Assembly (NCBI RefSeq): GCF_001028135.1
Contig: NZ_LDNM01000013.1
Coordinates: 44,332 to 108,331 of the forward strand
From: Xenorhabdus griffiniae
Lineage (GTDB): Bacteria; Pseudomonadota; Gammaproteobacteria; Enterobacterales; Enterobacteriaceae
Length of the DNA: 64,000 bases
Reading direction: 5' to 3'
In this document: piece by piece, positions 25,179-38,400 of the stretch
Numbering within the stretch: position 1 is the stretch's first letter
How the letters are laid out: every line of letters begins with the position of its first letter
The notes under the pieces: model-generated
Databases searched by the model: none
What the model was told of the DNA's origin: nothing
The model's input: only the letters and a program-made list of their open reading frames with translations
Made by a program: the position numbers and the translations under genes

Positions 25179-25433
25179 AACAATATCGTCTCCTTCTTAC
25201 CCGCAATTATACAAATCCGCTAAAATATTACTTGCTTAATATCCCAGGTCATGCGTTAATAGCGGCGTCGGTTTGAAAGACAGACCTCATACAAAGCAGT
25301 TTATTAAAGCAGTTCTCATCCTCAGGCGTTATCCCAGATATCCCTTCTTGTTGAGTCTCTACGTTAAGCGCTAAGTAGTTTCTGTAAAACAAGCCATATT
25401 CGCCTAAAAAGGCTCAATTAAAGGAAATATCAT

Positions 25434-25649
25434 ATGTCTAATAAAATGACTGGTTTAGTAAAATGGTTTAATGCGGATAAAGGTTTTGGTTTTATCTCCC
25501 CTTCTGATGGAAGCAAAGACGTGTTCGTACACTTCTCTGCAATTCAGAGTAACGACTACCGTACTCTGTTCGAAGGCCAGAAGGTCGAGTTCTCCATCGA
25601 GAAAGGCGCCAAAGGCCCGGCAGCCGCAAACGTTGTGCCTACAGCGTAA
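25434..25649 (+). CDS. CspA-family cold-shock protein
   Basis: 71-aa single-domain RNA-binding cold-shock protein. The RNP1 (KGFGFISP) and RNP2 (VFVHF) motifs are intact, and the start [20 protein letters not shown] is typical of the CspA/CspB/CspG group. AAGGA precedes the ATG. The upstream 25179-25433 region has no gene and could be the long regulated 5' leader these genes use, but a cold box was not confidently found. Role: RNA chaperone and antiterminator in cold adaptation. The exact paralogue cannot be told. Confidence 0.93.
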   Translation: MSNKMTGLVKWFNADKGFGFISPSDGSKDVFVHFSAIQSNDYRTLFEGQKVEFSIEKGAKGPAAANVVPTA

Positions 25650-25738
25650 GATATTCCCTGAATCCCTTCCTCTGCGATAACGAAGACGGCCTCAGGCCTG
25701 AGTGGACAGAGTGACGGAGGTCAGAATATTTTTAGTTG

Positions 25739-25765
25739 CCGGTCTGGATAAAACCAGACCGGTTT
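25739..25765 (+). terminator. Terminator of the cold-shock gene
   Basis: A 9-bp GC-rich stem (CCGGTCTGG / CCAGACCGG) with a 6-nt loop and TTT, 90 bp beyond the csp stop. Confidence 0.8.
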
Positions 25766-26250
25766 CTGAAACATCCCTCCCGCGTTCCCGCGCTGGTTAA
25801 TCCCTTTCTTGGTGAGGGGATATTTATACCAGATGCTTTCAATAATACCGCCCAAAAGATTATATAAGAACAAAACATTATATAGGAATTTTAAAGATCT
25901 GAATTCTTAAGAACTCGTATATGATAGCCCCACAGGCACACCATCAGCATTTTCAAACATTCTCTATCTCTATCTCTATCTCTATCTCTATCTCTATCTC
26001 TATCTCTATCTCTATCTCTATCTTTCTGATCCTATTCAAAAATTCCCCAAATGATACCTATATCAGTATTTTTTATACAAATAATCAAAAAATACACAAA
26101 CTTCTTCTCTTATAACAAAAATCAAAAAAACAAAGCATCCGTTTATGAAAGCGTTAGTTAGCCAATCATATTCTAGCGTGCAGCACTGTTACATAACTCA
26201 AATTTAATTTATTAGCATGACTAATTGTTATCACGAGCAGGAGTTAAGCG
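25766..26250 (+). promoter_or_regulatory. Upstream region of the NRPS operon
   Basis: AT-rich leader of about 485 bp with no convincing gene. The 64-codon open frame at 25921-26115 is mainly a translation of the repeat array. A strong ribosome binding site (AGGAG, 7 nt before ATG) precedes the NRPS start at 26251. No specific promoter or regulator site was identified. Confidence 0.5.
25961..26020 (+). repeat. Hexanucleotide microsatellite (TCTCTA)10 upstream of the NRPS operon
   Basis: Ten exact tandem copies of TCTCTA, preceded by CAT and followed by the diverged unit TCTTTC. The array ends 230 bp before the NRPS start codon. Long perfect short-unit arrays of this kind are prone to slippage and are rare in enterobacterial intergenic DNA. 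Confidence 0.95.
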
Positions 26251-29200
26251 ATGCCTATGCCACGCAATAGTAACAATAATATTAAATTCCCACTCAGCTC
26301 TCCCCAGCAAGTCGTCTGGCTCGACCAGATCCTCCGTCCTTATAGCACCTGCTATAACTTAGGTTCCGTGATCCTTGTTGAGGGAAAGTTGGATGATGCG
26401 CTGTTAGTTCGCGCTGTTGAGACCGTTGTTCATCGTCATGATGCATTGCGTTTACGACTCGTTAAAACTCAGGAATTACCACAGCAAGCGCTCACCGACG
26501 CCTTGCCTGTATCCGTAACAATCCACGATTTCTCAGGTTATGCTGACGCTGAAGAACAAGCAGAACACTATATCCGTACTGCCTTCATACGTCCGTTTGA
26601 TTTGTACAATGAATTATGGCGTTTTGCACTGTTACGAGTAAGTGATAACCGTTGGTACTGCCAGTTTTGCTGTCATCATCTTATTGGCGATACGACGACT
26701 TTAAGACTTATTTCCGAAGAGATAGCCAATACATATACTCGGTTAAGCAAAGGAAAGAAATCGACAAAAGCGGCTCCCTCTTATCTCGACTTGATTAATG
26801 AAGATCATGCCTATTTAAACTCACAGCGCTATCGACAAGACCAGCAATTCTGGTCAGAGCGCTATAAAAACTTACCACCTGCTTTAATTCAGCCATCAAA
26901 TTCAGGGAAAACAACAGATAACGAACATACCGAACCTTTAATTTGGCCACTGGATAAAACGCTCTTCCAGCGACTCGAAGAGACTGTCGCTGCACATGGA
27001 TTGTCTGTTCTGCATTTTATGTATGCCGCGCTGGCTTGCTATTTTTCACGTACTGCTTACTCGCTGACAAACCGTACCGAAGATGAAGATATTGTTATTG
27101 GTATTCCCGTAGATAACCGTAAAAACAGCAAACAAAAACGCACGGTGGGGATGTTTTCATCGGTGATTCCGGTTGGTATCACCGTTTCGCCCCATGATAC
27201 TTTCCTTGATGTGATGGGCAAAACTGCAACAGAATTGCGGCGTTGCTACAAACATCAGCGTCTTCCCCTCGCAGAAATCAATCGGCTCACACAAATCCAG
27301 CAGCAGACCGGACGCACCCGGTTATTCGATATCATGCTGTCATTTGAGCGAACAGAAGTGAACGCCGATATCCCCGACGCCACACTCAAATACGCCAAAA
27401 TACAACGTGGTGCATCGTTTCCTCTTGTTATCGCTGTCCATCAATATGCCTTTGCTGACAGTGAGGATGCCCAGAAACCGGTCACCCTTGAGTTTAATTT
27501 TTCGCCCAATTACCTGAGTCGTGCTGAAGCGACAGCACTCCAGTCCCGCCTCATGGTGTTGATAGACGCTGCCCTGACGTCTCCTGAAACCCCGATCCGA
27601 TGCTTACCCCTATTACCACTCACAGAGCAGCAACAATTACGGGTGGATTTCAATGCCACACAGATGGACTTCCCACAAGAGACCCTGATCCATCAATTGT
27701 TCGAAGCACAAACGGCAAAAACACCCAATGCAACAGCCGTCGTGTTTGCCGGGCAGTCCCTGAGCTATGACGAGCTTAACCGCAGCGCCAACCAACTAGC
27801 CCATTACCTGATTGAGCTGGGCGTGCGGCCGGATGATCGGGTCGCTATCTGCGTCGAACGCAGTCTGGAGATGATAGTCGGCTTTCTGGCTATCCTCAAA
27901 GCTGGCGGGGCTTATGTGCCGCTTGATCCCACTTACCCCGCCGAACGACGGGTCTATATGCTGGAAGATGCCGCCCCGGTGGCTTTACTGACCCAAACTG
28001 CACTGGCCCGGTCAGAGTGGCTCGCTCAGTTTAACGCTTTGCCAACGGTCTTGCTGGATAACCACGAACCGTCTCTGGCAACACAACCTGCTGATAACCC
28101 AGCGCCTCAAGCCTTAGGGTTGACATCCCGCCATCTGGCCTATGTCATTTATACTTCCGGTTCGACCGGTCAACCGAAAGGGGTAATGGTCGAACATCAT
28201 AGCCTGTGCAACCTGGTAACCACCCAGCAACATGCTCTGACACTCACTGCCGACAGTCGCGTCTTACAGTTCGCCTCCAACAGCTTCGATGCCAGTATCT
28301 GGGAATGTAGCATGGCTTTAATGGCAGGCGCTCGTCTCTATCTGGCCAAACGAACCCATTTATTGCCCGGCGCCACACTGTCCGGCTACTTAGCCGATCA
28401 GGCCATCAGCCATGTTCTCTTGTCACCGACCGCGTTAGCCGCGATGGATTCCCTGCCCGATACCGTGCAAACCCTGTTGGTGGGGGGAGAGTCCTGTCCA
28501 TCAACCTTAGTCAAACGCTGGTCACCAGGCCGGCAGATGATCAATGCGTATGGGCCGACGGAGATCACGGTCTGTGCCACACTCTATCCCTGTACTTCCT
28601 TCGCAGAGGATAATCCGCCCCCGATTGGCCGCCCGATCGCCAATACCCGGATTTATATTCTGGATGCACACGGCCAGCTTGTTCCTCGCGGTGTGGCGGG
28701 AGAAATTTATATTGCGGGTGTCGGCGTGGCCCGCGGTTACCTGAATCGCCCTGAGCTGACCGCCGAACGTTTCCTCGCTGACCCGTTCTCTTCCACCCCC
28801 AATGCGCGGATGTACAAGACCGGCGACCTCGGCCGCTGGCGGCCCGATGGCAATATCGACTACCTCGGGCGCAATGATTTTCAGGTTAAACTACGTGGCT
28901 TCCGCATTGAATTGGGGGAAATCGAAGCCCGCCTCAGCCAATGTCACGGCGTGCGCGAAGCGGTGGTGCTGGCCCGCGAAGATGAACCCGGGCAGAAACG
29001 GCTGGTCGCTTACCTGCTGCCACAGGAAGGGGTTGAATTGGTGCCCGCTGCACTGCGCCAGCAACTTGCCCGACACCTCGCTGAATATATGTTGCCCAGT
29101 GCGTTTGTCACGCTGGAGTCCTTCCCGTTGACTCCTAATGGCAAGCTAGACAACAAAGCCTTGCCTGCCCCCGATTTATCGGCCGTGGTAGTGAGAGATT

Positions 29201-29445
29201 ATGCCGCCCCCGTGGGCGAAATAGAAATCACCCTGGCCCAAATTTGGCAAGCGTTGTTAGGTTTGGAACAAGTAGGTCGTCACGATCATTTCTTCGAACT
29301 CGGGGGGCATTCCCTGCTTGCTACCCAACTGGTAGCAAGAGTCCGCCAGCGATTAGCGCGGGAATTGCCATTACAGCAACTCTTTGAGCAACCGGTTTTG
29401 ATGCATTTGGCCCAAACGCTCACCAGTGCTTCCACAATGGCTCAG
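26251..29445 (+). other. NRPS module 1: Cstart-A(Leu)-T
   Basis: The starter condensation domain (about residues 10-450) has LSSPQQVVWLDQI and a HHLIGD catalytic motif and differs from all other C domains here, so it probably acylates the first residue with a fatty acid. The A domain has its TSGSTG motif at about 635. Specificity positions read D-A-W-L-L-G-A-V-C, closest to the known Leu code DAWLYGAVM. T domain serine at 1021 (GGHSLLATQL). Confidence 0.8.
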
Positions 29446-32400
29446 ATAGTGATCCCTGTCGCTGACCGCAGCCAGTCGTTACCCCTGTCCTTTGCTCAAC
29501 AAAGACTGTGGTTCCTGGGGCAACTCGACCCGGCGGCCAGCCTGGCTTATCATATTCCTGTGGCATTGCGCCTGACAGGACAGCTTAACCGCCCTGCCCT
29601 GAACCGTGCATTCGACCATCTGGTCGCCCGTCATGAAAGTTTGCGTACCCGCTTTGTACTGGTTTCCGGCCAGCCTTGCCAGCACATCGATTCGGCTGAT
29701 ATCCGTTTTGCCCTGCCCTACCAGGATCTGCGTGCATTAACGCCAGACGCCCGTAACAACCGTATTACCGAAGTCACGGCACTTGACGCGCAGACGCCTT
29801 TTGACTTTACCCAGGGTCCGCTACTGCGTGCTCACTTACTGCAACTGACAGACGAAGAGCATGTCTTGCTGCTCACTCAGCATCATATTATTACTGATGG
29901 CTGGTCCGTCGGTGTGCTGATGCATGAACTCAGTGTTTTTTACCGCGCCATCCTTGATGGTCAAGATACGCCTTTACCGCCTCTGCCGATTCAGTATGCC
30001 GACTATGCCGTCTGGCAGCGCCACTGGCTGCAAGAGGAAAAGGCTGCACTCACAGCACAACGTGATTTCTGGTGCACCCAGCTTACCGGGGCACCGGCCT
30101 TACTGACGCTCCCGACTGACCGACCGCGCCCGGCTGTACAATCCTTTGTTGGCAGCCGCGTCCCTGTGCACATTGATGCCGATTTATTGGACTCACTGAA
30201 AAACCTGGGATTGTGCCATCACACCACCTTGTTTATGACGGTGCTCAGTGCCTGGAGTCTGGTACTGGCCCGACTTAGCGGGCAGGATGATATTGTTATC
30301 GGCACCCCTGTCGCTAACCGTCCCCATCATGAACTGGAAGAGTTAGTCGGTTTCTTTGTTAACACACTGGCTTTACGTATTACCTTCAATGATGATCTCA
30401 GTGTGGCCGATTTGTTAGCCCAGGTTCGGGAGCGGGCACTGGCCGCTTATGCCCATCAAGATTTACCCTTTGAACAGGTGGTAGAAGCACTCCAGCCCGA
30501 ACGCAATCTCAGTTACAGCCCAATCTTTCAGGTGATGCTGGCTTTAGATAATACCCCCGCCCAGACACTGGCATTTCCTGATGTCCAATCCACGCCCATT
30601 GAGCAAATGCACACCAGTGCGCATTTTGATTTGACCTTGTCACTGAGCGAAACCGAGACCGGTCTGGTCGGTGAACTGGAATATGCCACCGATTTATTCG
30701 ACACCACCACCGTTGAGCGGATAGCCGGTTATTTCAATAATGTGCTGACCGCCATGGTAGCAGATGAAACCCAGCGGATTGCCACTTTGCCGATGCTACC
30801 CGTCTCAGAACAGCAACAACTGCTGGTGGATTTCAATACCACTCAGGCCGATTTCCCGCAAGACATGTTGATCCACCAACTGTTTGAGGCGCAGGCCGCT
30901 CAGCATCCCGATAGCCTTGCTGTCGTCTATGAAGACCAGACACTGAGCTATGGTGAATTAAACCACCGCGCTAACCAGCTGGCCCATTACCTGATTGCGC
31001 TGGGGGTACGTCCGGATGATCGGGTCGCCCTCTGTGCCGAACGCAGTCTGGAGATGGTGGTCGGCTTACTGGCTGTCCTTAAAGCCGGCGGGGCTTATGT
31101 CCCGCTTGATCCGTCCTATCCGGCCGAACGACTGGCCTATATGCTGGAAGATGCCGTTCCGGTGGCTTTACTGACCCAAACTACACTGGCCCGGTCAGAG
31201 TGGCTCGCTCAATTTGACACCTTGCCAACGGTCTTACTGGATAACCACGAACCGTCTCTGGCAACACAACCCCCTGATAACCCAGCGCCTCAAGCCCTGG
31301 GATTGACGCACCGCCATCTGGCCTATGTCATTTATACGTCCGGTTCGACCGGTCAACCCAAAGGGGTAATGATCGAACATCATGGCCTGTGCAACTTGAT
31401 AGCCACCCAGCAACATGTCCTGGCACTCACCGCCGACAGTCGTGTCTTACAATTCGCCTCCAACAGTTTCGATGCCAGTATTTTGGAATATTGCATGGCC
31501 TTAATGACGGGGGGGCGTCTCTATCTCGCCCAACGAGCCAGCCTGTTGCCCGGTGCCATACTGTCCGGCTACTTAGCCGATCAGGCCATCAGCCACCTTA
31601 TCTTGTCACCCACCGCGTTGGCCGCCATGAATTCCCTGCCCGATACCCTGCAAATCTTGCTGGTGGCGGGCGAAGCGTGTCCACCGTCCCTGGTCAGACG
31701 CTGGGCACAAGGCCGGCAGATGATCAATGCCTATGGGCCGACGGAGATCACGGTCTGGGCCACACGCTATTCCTGTACTTCCTCCGCAGAAGATAGTTCA
31801 GCCGATAATCCGCCCCCGATCGGCCGCCCGATCGCCAATACCCGGATTTATATTCTGGATGCACAGGGTCAGCTCGTTCCTCGCGGTGTAACGGGGGAAA
31901 TTTATATTGCCGGGGCGGGTGTGGCTCGCGGTTACCTGAATCGGCCTGAACTGACCGCCGAGCGTTTCCTGCCTGATCCGTTCTCGTCAGAACCCGATGC
32001 GCGGATGTACAAAACCGGTGATCTCGGTCGCTGGCGGCCCGATGGCAATATCGACTATCTTGGCCGCAATGACTTTCAGGTTAAATTGCGTGGCTTCCGC
32101 ATTGAACTGGGGGAAATCGAAGCCCGCCTCAGCCAATGTGACGGCGTACGTGAGGCGGTGGTCATTGCCCGCGAAGATGAACCCGGGCAGAAACGGCTGG
32201 CCGCTTACCTGCTGCCACAGGAAGGGGTTGAACTGGTGCCCGCTGCACTGCGCCAGCAACTGGCCCAGCACCTCGCTGATTATATGTTGCCCAGTGCCTT
32301 TGTCACGCTGGACGCCCTCCCTCTCACGCCAAACGGCAAACTCGACCGTCAGGCCCTGCCGACCCCCGATTTATCGGCGGTCGTGGCCCGCAACTATGAA

Positions 32401-35400
32401 GCCCCCATCGGTGAGACAGAAACCGCGCTGGCGCAGACTTGGCAAAAATTATTGAACCTGAGACAAGTCAGTCGCCATGACCATTTCTTCGAACTCGGTG
32501 GCCATTCGCTGATGATTATCAGCCTGATCGAAGAGTTACGCAATCTGGGCTGGCAACTCCATGCCCGCAGTGTATTCGCCGCCCCCATTCTGACCGATAT
32601 GGCCCAGGCTATCCAGCGTGATACCCATACCTTTATAGTGCCTCCCAACCTTATTCCTGAGAACTGTGCGGCCATTACCGCCGATATGCTGCCACTGGTT
32701 TCGCTGTCCCAATCCGAAATTGATGCCATCATTGATACCGTTTCCGGCGGGGTAAGTAATGTACAGGATATCTATCCACTGGCCCCGTTGCAGGAAGGCA
32801 TCCTGTTCCATCATCTGTTACAGACACAAGGTGATGCCTATTTATCACGGATCGTATTTGCCTGTGACACCCGCGAACATCTTGATGCCTTTCTGGCTGC
32901 ATTACAGCAAGTTATTGATCGTCATGACATCCTGCGCACAGCGGTTTATTGGCAAGGACTGGCGCAACCGGTGCAGGTGGTCTGGCGTCAGGCATCGTTG
33001 ACTGTCTGTGAATTCACCCCTGCCCAGACGGACGATATTCCGGCGCAGTTACTGGCTCACACTGATCCGGGTCAGCATCGTATTAATTTGAATCGGGCGC
33101 CCCTCTTTGCCGCTGATATCGCTCATGATCCCGCCCAAAATGAGTGGTTGCTGGTGCTGCGCTTCCATCATCTGGTCAATGACCATATGACCTCAGATCT
33201 GATTTTCGCCGAGATTGCCCAGATACGACAGGGCAATGCCAAAACATTGCCCCCCATGCTGCCCTACCGCAATTTTATTGCCCAGACATTAAGTGTGCCC
33301 GTGGCAGAGCATGAAACCTATTTCCGTAGCCGACTGGCGGATATTGATGAACCCACCGCCCCCTTTGGGATACTCAGCGTCCCCGCCGATAATAGTGCTA
33401 TCCACGAAAATAGCCTTCTGCTTGACCCCACGTTGGCACAGGCAATCCGCACTCAGGCGCGCCGTTTCGGTGTCAGCCCGAGTGTCTTGTTCCATGTGGC
33501 CTGGGCACAGGTACTGGCCCGAACCAGCGGCCGCGATGATGTGGTGTTTGGCTCTGTGCTACTGGGCCGTTTGCAAGGTGGGGCAGGGGCTGATCGCATA
33601 TTGGGGATGTTTATCAATACGCTCCCCCTGCGTCTTTCTCTGGATGGGCGCACGGTACAGGAAATCGTGCAGGAGACCTATCACAATTTAAGTACCTTGC
33701 TGGAGCATGAGCAAGCCCCATTGGCACTGGCACAACGGGGCAGTCGCGTGACCCCACCGCTACCGCTGTTCAGTACCCTGCTCAATTATCGCCATAGTCA
33801 GGCTGAAAAGGATAAGTCCATTGATACCATATGGACAGAAATGCGCCTGGTGGTGGCTGAGGAACAGACCAATTATCCCATTACCCTGTCTGTGGATGAC
33901 TTTGGAGACGATTTCCAGCTGACGGCCCTGACTGTCACCGACATTGCGCCCGAACGCATCAATACCTATCTGACGACGGCCATCAGCGGTTTGATCGATG
34001 CCCTGATTCACAATCCGCAACAAACAATCCGGGCTATTCCCGTCTTACCGGCGGCAGAGCGGCAACAACTGCTGGTGGATTTCAATGCTACTCAGGCCGA
34101 TTTCCCGCAAGAGGCGTTGATCCACCAACTGTTTGAAGCACAGGTTGCCCAGCATCCCGCTAACATTGCTGTCGTCTATGAAGACCAGACACTGAGCTAT
34201 GGTGAATTAAACCGCCGCGCCAATCAATTGGCGCACCATCTGCTGGCACTGGGCGTACAACCCGATGACCGGGTCGCCATTTGTGTTGAACGCAGCCCGG
34301 AGATGGTGGTGGGATTATTGGGTATCCTCAAGACGGGTGCTGCTTATGTACCACTCGACCCGGCTTATCCACCCGAACGACTGGCTTATATGCTGGACGA
34401 TGCGGCACCGGTAGTATTACTGACCCAGACGTCACTCATTGACAAGACCGGCACCCACCTGCCTGTCGTGCTACTTGATGCCCCTGTTTTCGACAATCAC
34501 GCGGAAAATAACCCTGACGCCCAAGCCCTGGGGCTGACCTCACATCATCTGGCGTATGTCATCTATACCTCTGGCTCGACCGGCCAGCCCAAAGGGGTGA
34601 TGGTTGAACATCGTAATGTCGTTAGCCTGATCATCAATAATGGCTTTGCCGATATGGGACCTGACGATTGTATTGCCCATTGCGCCAATGTCTCATTTGA
34701 TGCCGCCACCTGGGAAGTGTGGGCTGGTCTGGTTCATGGTGCGCGCATTCTGCTCATCCCGGAAAAGACTCTGTTACACCCCACCCTTTTTGGTCAGTGC
34801 CTGTCATCGGAAGGGGTCAGTGCCCTCTTCCTGACCACGGCCCTGTTTAACCAGTATGCAAACCTGATTGGATCCTCCTTATCCGGTTTACGGTATGTTC
34901 TTTTTGGCGGCGAGCAGGCGGATACTCGTCCGGCCATTCGCCTCAGCACCGAATCCCCTCCCAAACATTTACTGCATGTGTATGGGCCAACGGAGACCAC
35001 CACGTTTGCCACCGCCTATGAAATCCCGGCTATGGCAGGTCAGGAAGTTGACGGCAAAATCCCTATCGGCCACCCAATCGCTAATACCCGGATTTATATT
35101 CTGGACGCACAGGGGCAGCCCGTTCCTTGCGGCGTTGCCGGTGAAATCCATATCGCCGGTGACGGTGTGGCCCGTGGCTACCTGAACCGGCCTGAACTCA
35201 CCGCTGAACGCTTCCTGCCCGATCCGTTCTCTTCGAAACCCGATGCGCGGATGTATAAAACCGGCGACCTCGGCCGCTGGCTGCCCGATGGCAATATCGA
35301 CTACCTCGGGCGCAATGACTTTCAGGTCAAGTTGCGCGGTTTCCGGATCGAACTGGGGGAAATCGAAGCCCGGCTCAGCCAATGTGACGGCGTACGTGAG

Positions 35401-38400
35401 GCGGTGGTGCTGGCCCGCGAAGACGAACCCGGCGAAAAACGGCTGGTCGCTTACCTGCTGCCACAGGAAGGGATTGAACTGGTGCCGGCAGAACTGCGCC
35501 GCCAACTTGTTCAGCATCTCGCTGACTATATGCTGCCCAGCGCCTTTGTCACGCTGGACGCCTTCCCGCTCACGCCTAACGGCAAGCTGGATCGTCGGGC
35601 TTTGCCTGCGCCGGAGGTATCGGCCGTGGTGGCTCAGAAATATGCCGCTCCCGTAGGCGAAATCGAAATCACGCTGGCCGAGATTTGGCAAGACCTGCTC
35701 GGCTTAGAACAGGTGGGTCGTCATGATAACTTCTTCGAACTCGGGGGCCATTCCCTGCTGGCTGTCCAGTTGGCGGCCCGCATTCGTCAACAACTGGCCC
35801 GCGAGTTGCCATTACAGCAACTTTTTGACCAGCCACTTTTGAGCGATCTGGCCCACGCGCTGACGGATACGACAACCACCTCTCTGGTAGACATCCCCGT
35901 GGCTGACCGCAACCAGCCGTTGCCCCTGTCCTTTGCTCAACAGCGTTTATGGTTCCTCGCTCAGCTCGATCCGGCGGCCAGCCTGGCCTATCATATCCCG
36001 ATGGCGTTGCGCCTGACCGGTCAGCTTCATCGCCCGGCCCTGACCCGCGCGCTTGACCATCTGGTCGCCCGCCATGAAAGCTTGCGTACCCGTTTTGTGC
36101 TGATTTCCGGCCAGCCTTGTCAATATATCGATCCGGCCGATATCGGCTTTGCCCTGTCTTACCAGGATCTGCGGGCATTAACGCCAGACGCCCGTAACAA
36201 CCGTATTACCGAAGTCACAGCACTTGACGAGCAGACGCCATTTGACCTGGCCCAAGGTCCGTTGCTGCGGGGTCACCTGCTGCAACTGACCGATGATGAG
36301 CATCTCCTGCTGCTTACCCAACATCATATTATCTCGGATGGCTGGTCCATCGGTGTACTGCTGCATGAACTCAGTACCCTTTACCGCGCCATCCTTGACG
36401 GGCAAGAGACGCCTTTACCGCCATTACCCATTCAGTATGCCGACTATACCGTCTGGCAGCGAACATGGTTACAAGACGCCGTTATTGCTGAACAACGTGA
36501 TTTCTGGCGCAACCGGCTGGCCGGCGCACCGGCCCTACTGACATTACCCACCGACCGGCCCCGTCCCGCAGTACAAACTTATGCGGGCAGCCAGATCCCA
36601 GTCCACATTGATGCAGCCTTACTGGCTTCGCTTAAAGAACTGGGACAGCGCCATCACGCTACCTTATTTATGACGATACTCAGTGCCTGGAGCATCGTCC
36701 TCGCCCGGCTCAGTGGTCAGGAGGATATGGTTATCGGTACACCGGTAGCTAACCGCCCGCATCATGAACTGGAAGGATTAATCGGGTTCTTCGTCAATAC
36801 GCTGGCTTTACGTATCACGCTGGATGACACCACCCGTGTCGCTGACTTGTTCGCCCAAGTGCGGGAACACGCTTTCGCGGCCTACGCCCATCAGGATCTG
36901 CCCTTTGAACAGGTGGTGGAACTCCTCCAGCCTGAACGCAGTCTGGGTTACAGCCCAATCTTCCAGGTGATGCTGGCCTTAAACAACACGCCACAGCACT
37001 TATCACTCCAAACGGCCGCGTTACCTGATCTGCAACTCTCACTCGTTGAGCAGGAACACCATAGTGCGCACTTTGATTTAACCTTCTCCCTGACCGAAAC
37101 CGAAGACGGTCTGGTCGGTGAACTGGCTTATACCGTGGATTTATTCGACGCCACAACCATTGAGCGCATGGTCGGTTATTTAACGAATGTGCTGACTGCA
37201 ATGGTAGCCGATGAAACCCAACTGATTACCGCCCTGCCCATGCTGACGGTATCGGAGCGGCAACAGCTGCTGGTGGATTTTAATGCCACTCAAGTGGATT
37301 TCCCGCAAGAGGCGTTGATCCACCAACTGTTTGAGGCACAGGCCGCCCGGCATCCCGCTAGCATTGCAGTCGTCTATGAAGACCAGACACTGAGTTATGG
37401 TGAATTAAACCACCGCGCTAACCAGTTGGCTCATCATCTGATTGCGCTGGGCGTCCAACCCGATGATCGGATTGCCATTTGTGTTGAACGCTGTCCAGAG
37501 ATGGTGGTGGGCTTACTGGCTATCCTCAAGGCAGGAGCCGCCTATGTACCGCTTGATCCGGCCTACCCTGCCGAACGGCTGGCCTATATGCTGGAAGATG
37601 CCGATCCGGTGGCTTTACTGACCCAAACCCCATTATGTGACAAACTGAACAGTCCCTTACCTGCGGTCTTGCTGGATAGCCCGGAACCGAGCCTGGCAGC
37701 CCGGCCGACGGATAATCCCGATGTACACGCGCGGGGCCTGACATCCCGTCATCTGGCCTACGTGATTTACACGTCAGGTTCGACCGGTCAGCCGAAAGGG
37801 GTGATGGTCGAACACGCCAATGTCACCCGCCTGTTAGCCGCCACGCAAGCCCGTTTCCAGTTTGATGATCAGGATGTCTGGACGCTCTTCCACTCGTTTG
37901 CTTTCGATTTCTCCGTCTGGGAATTGTGGGGGGCGCTGGCTTACGGTGGCCGACTGGTCATTATCTCAGCAGAAAATGCCCGTTCACCGCACCGGTTCTA
38001 TTCACTCCTGTGCCATGAACACGTCACGATCCTAAACCAGACCCCCAGTGCTTTCCGTCCTCTGATTGCCGCCCAGGATGCGACTGCGCATTCCCTGCGG
38101 TGCATCATTTTTGGCGGCGAAGCCCTGGAATTACATACCCTCGCGCCGTGGGTAGAACGCAACCCGACGGCGCAAACCCGTCTGGTCAATATGTACGGCA
38201 TCACCGAAATCACCGTTCATGCTACCTACCGTGAACTCACCGAAGCCGATATCCACTCAGGGCGGGGCAGTCTGATTGGTCAGCCCTTGGCGGATCTGCG
38301 GATTTATATCCTCGATACCCACGGCCAACCGGCACCACTCGGTGTGGCGGGAGAAATCTATATCGCCGGTGACGGAGTCGCGCGCGGCTACCTGAACCGG

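Noticed and set aside
25961..26020. Tandem array considered as a CRISPR
   Set aside because: The 6-bp unit repeats without spacers. It is a microsatellite and no cas gene is near.
25921..26115. 64-codon open frame with an Ile-Ser repeat
   Set aside because: It is mostly the translation of the TCTCTA array, has no ribosome binding site and no recognisable domain.
35669..36178. 169-codon minus-strand open frame within the NRPS, and many similar antisense frames
   Set aside because: They recur at equivalent places in each module, a by-product of GC-rich codon use opposite conserved NRPS motifs.
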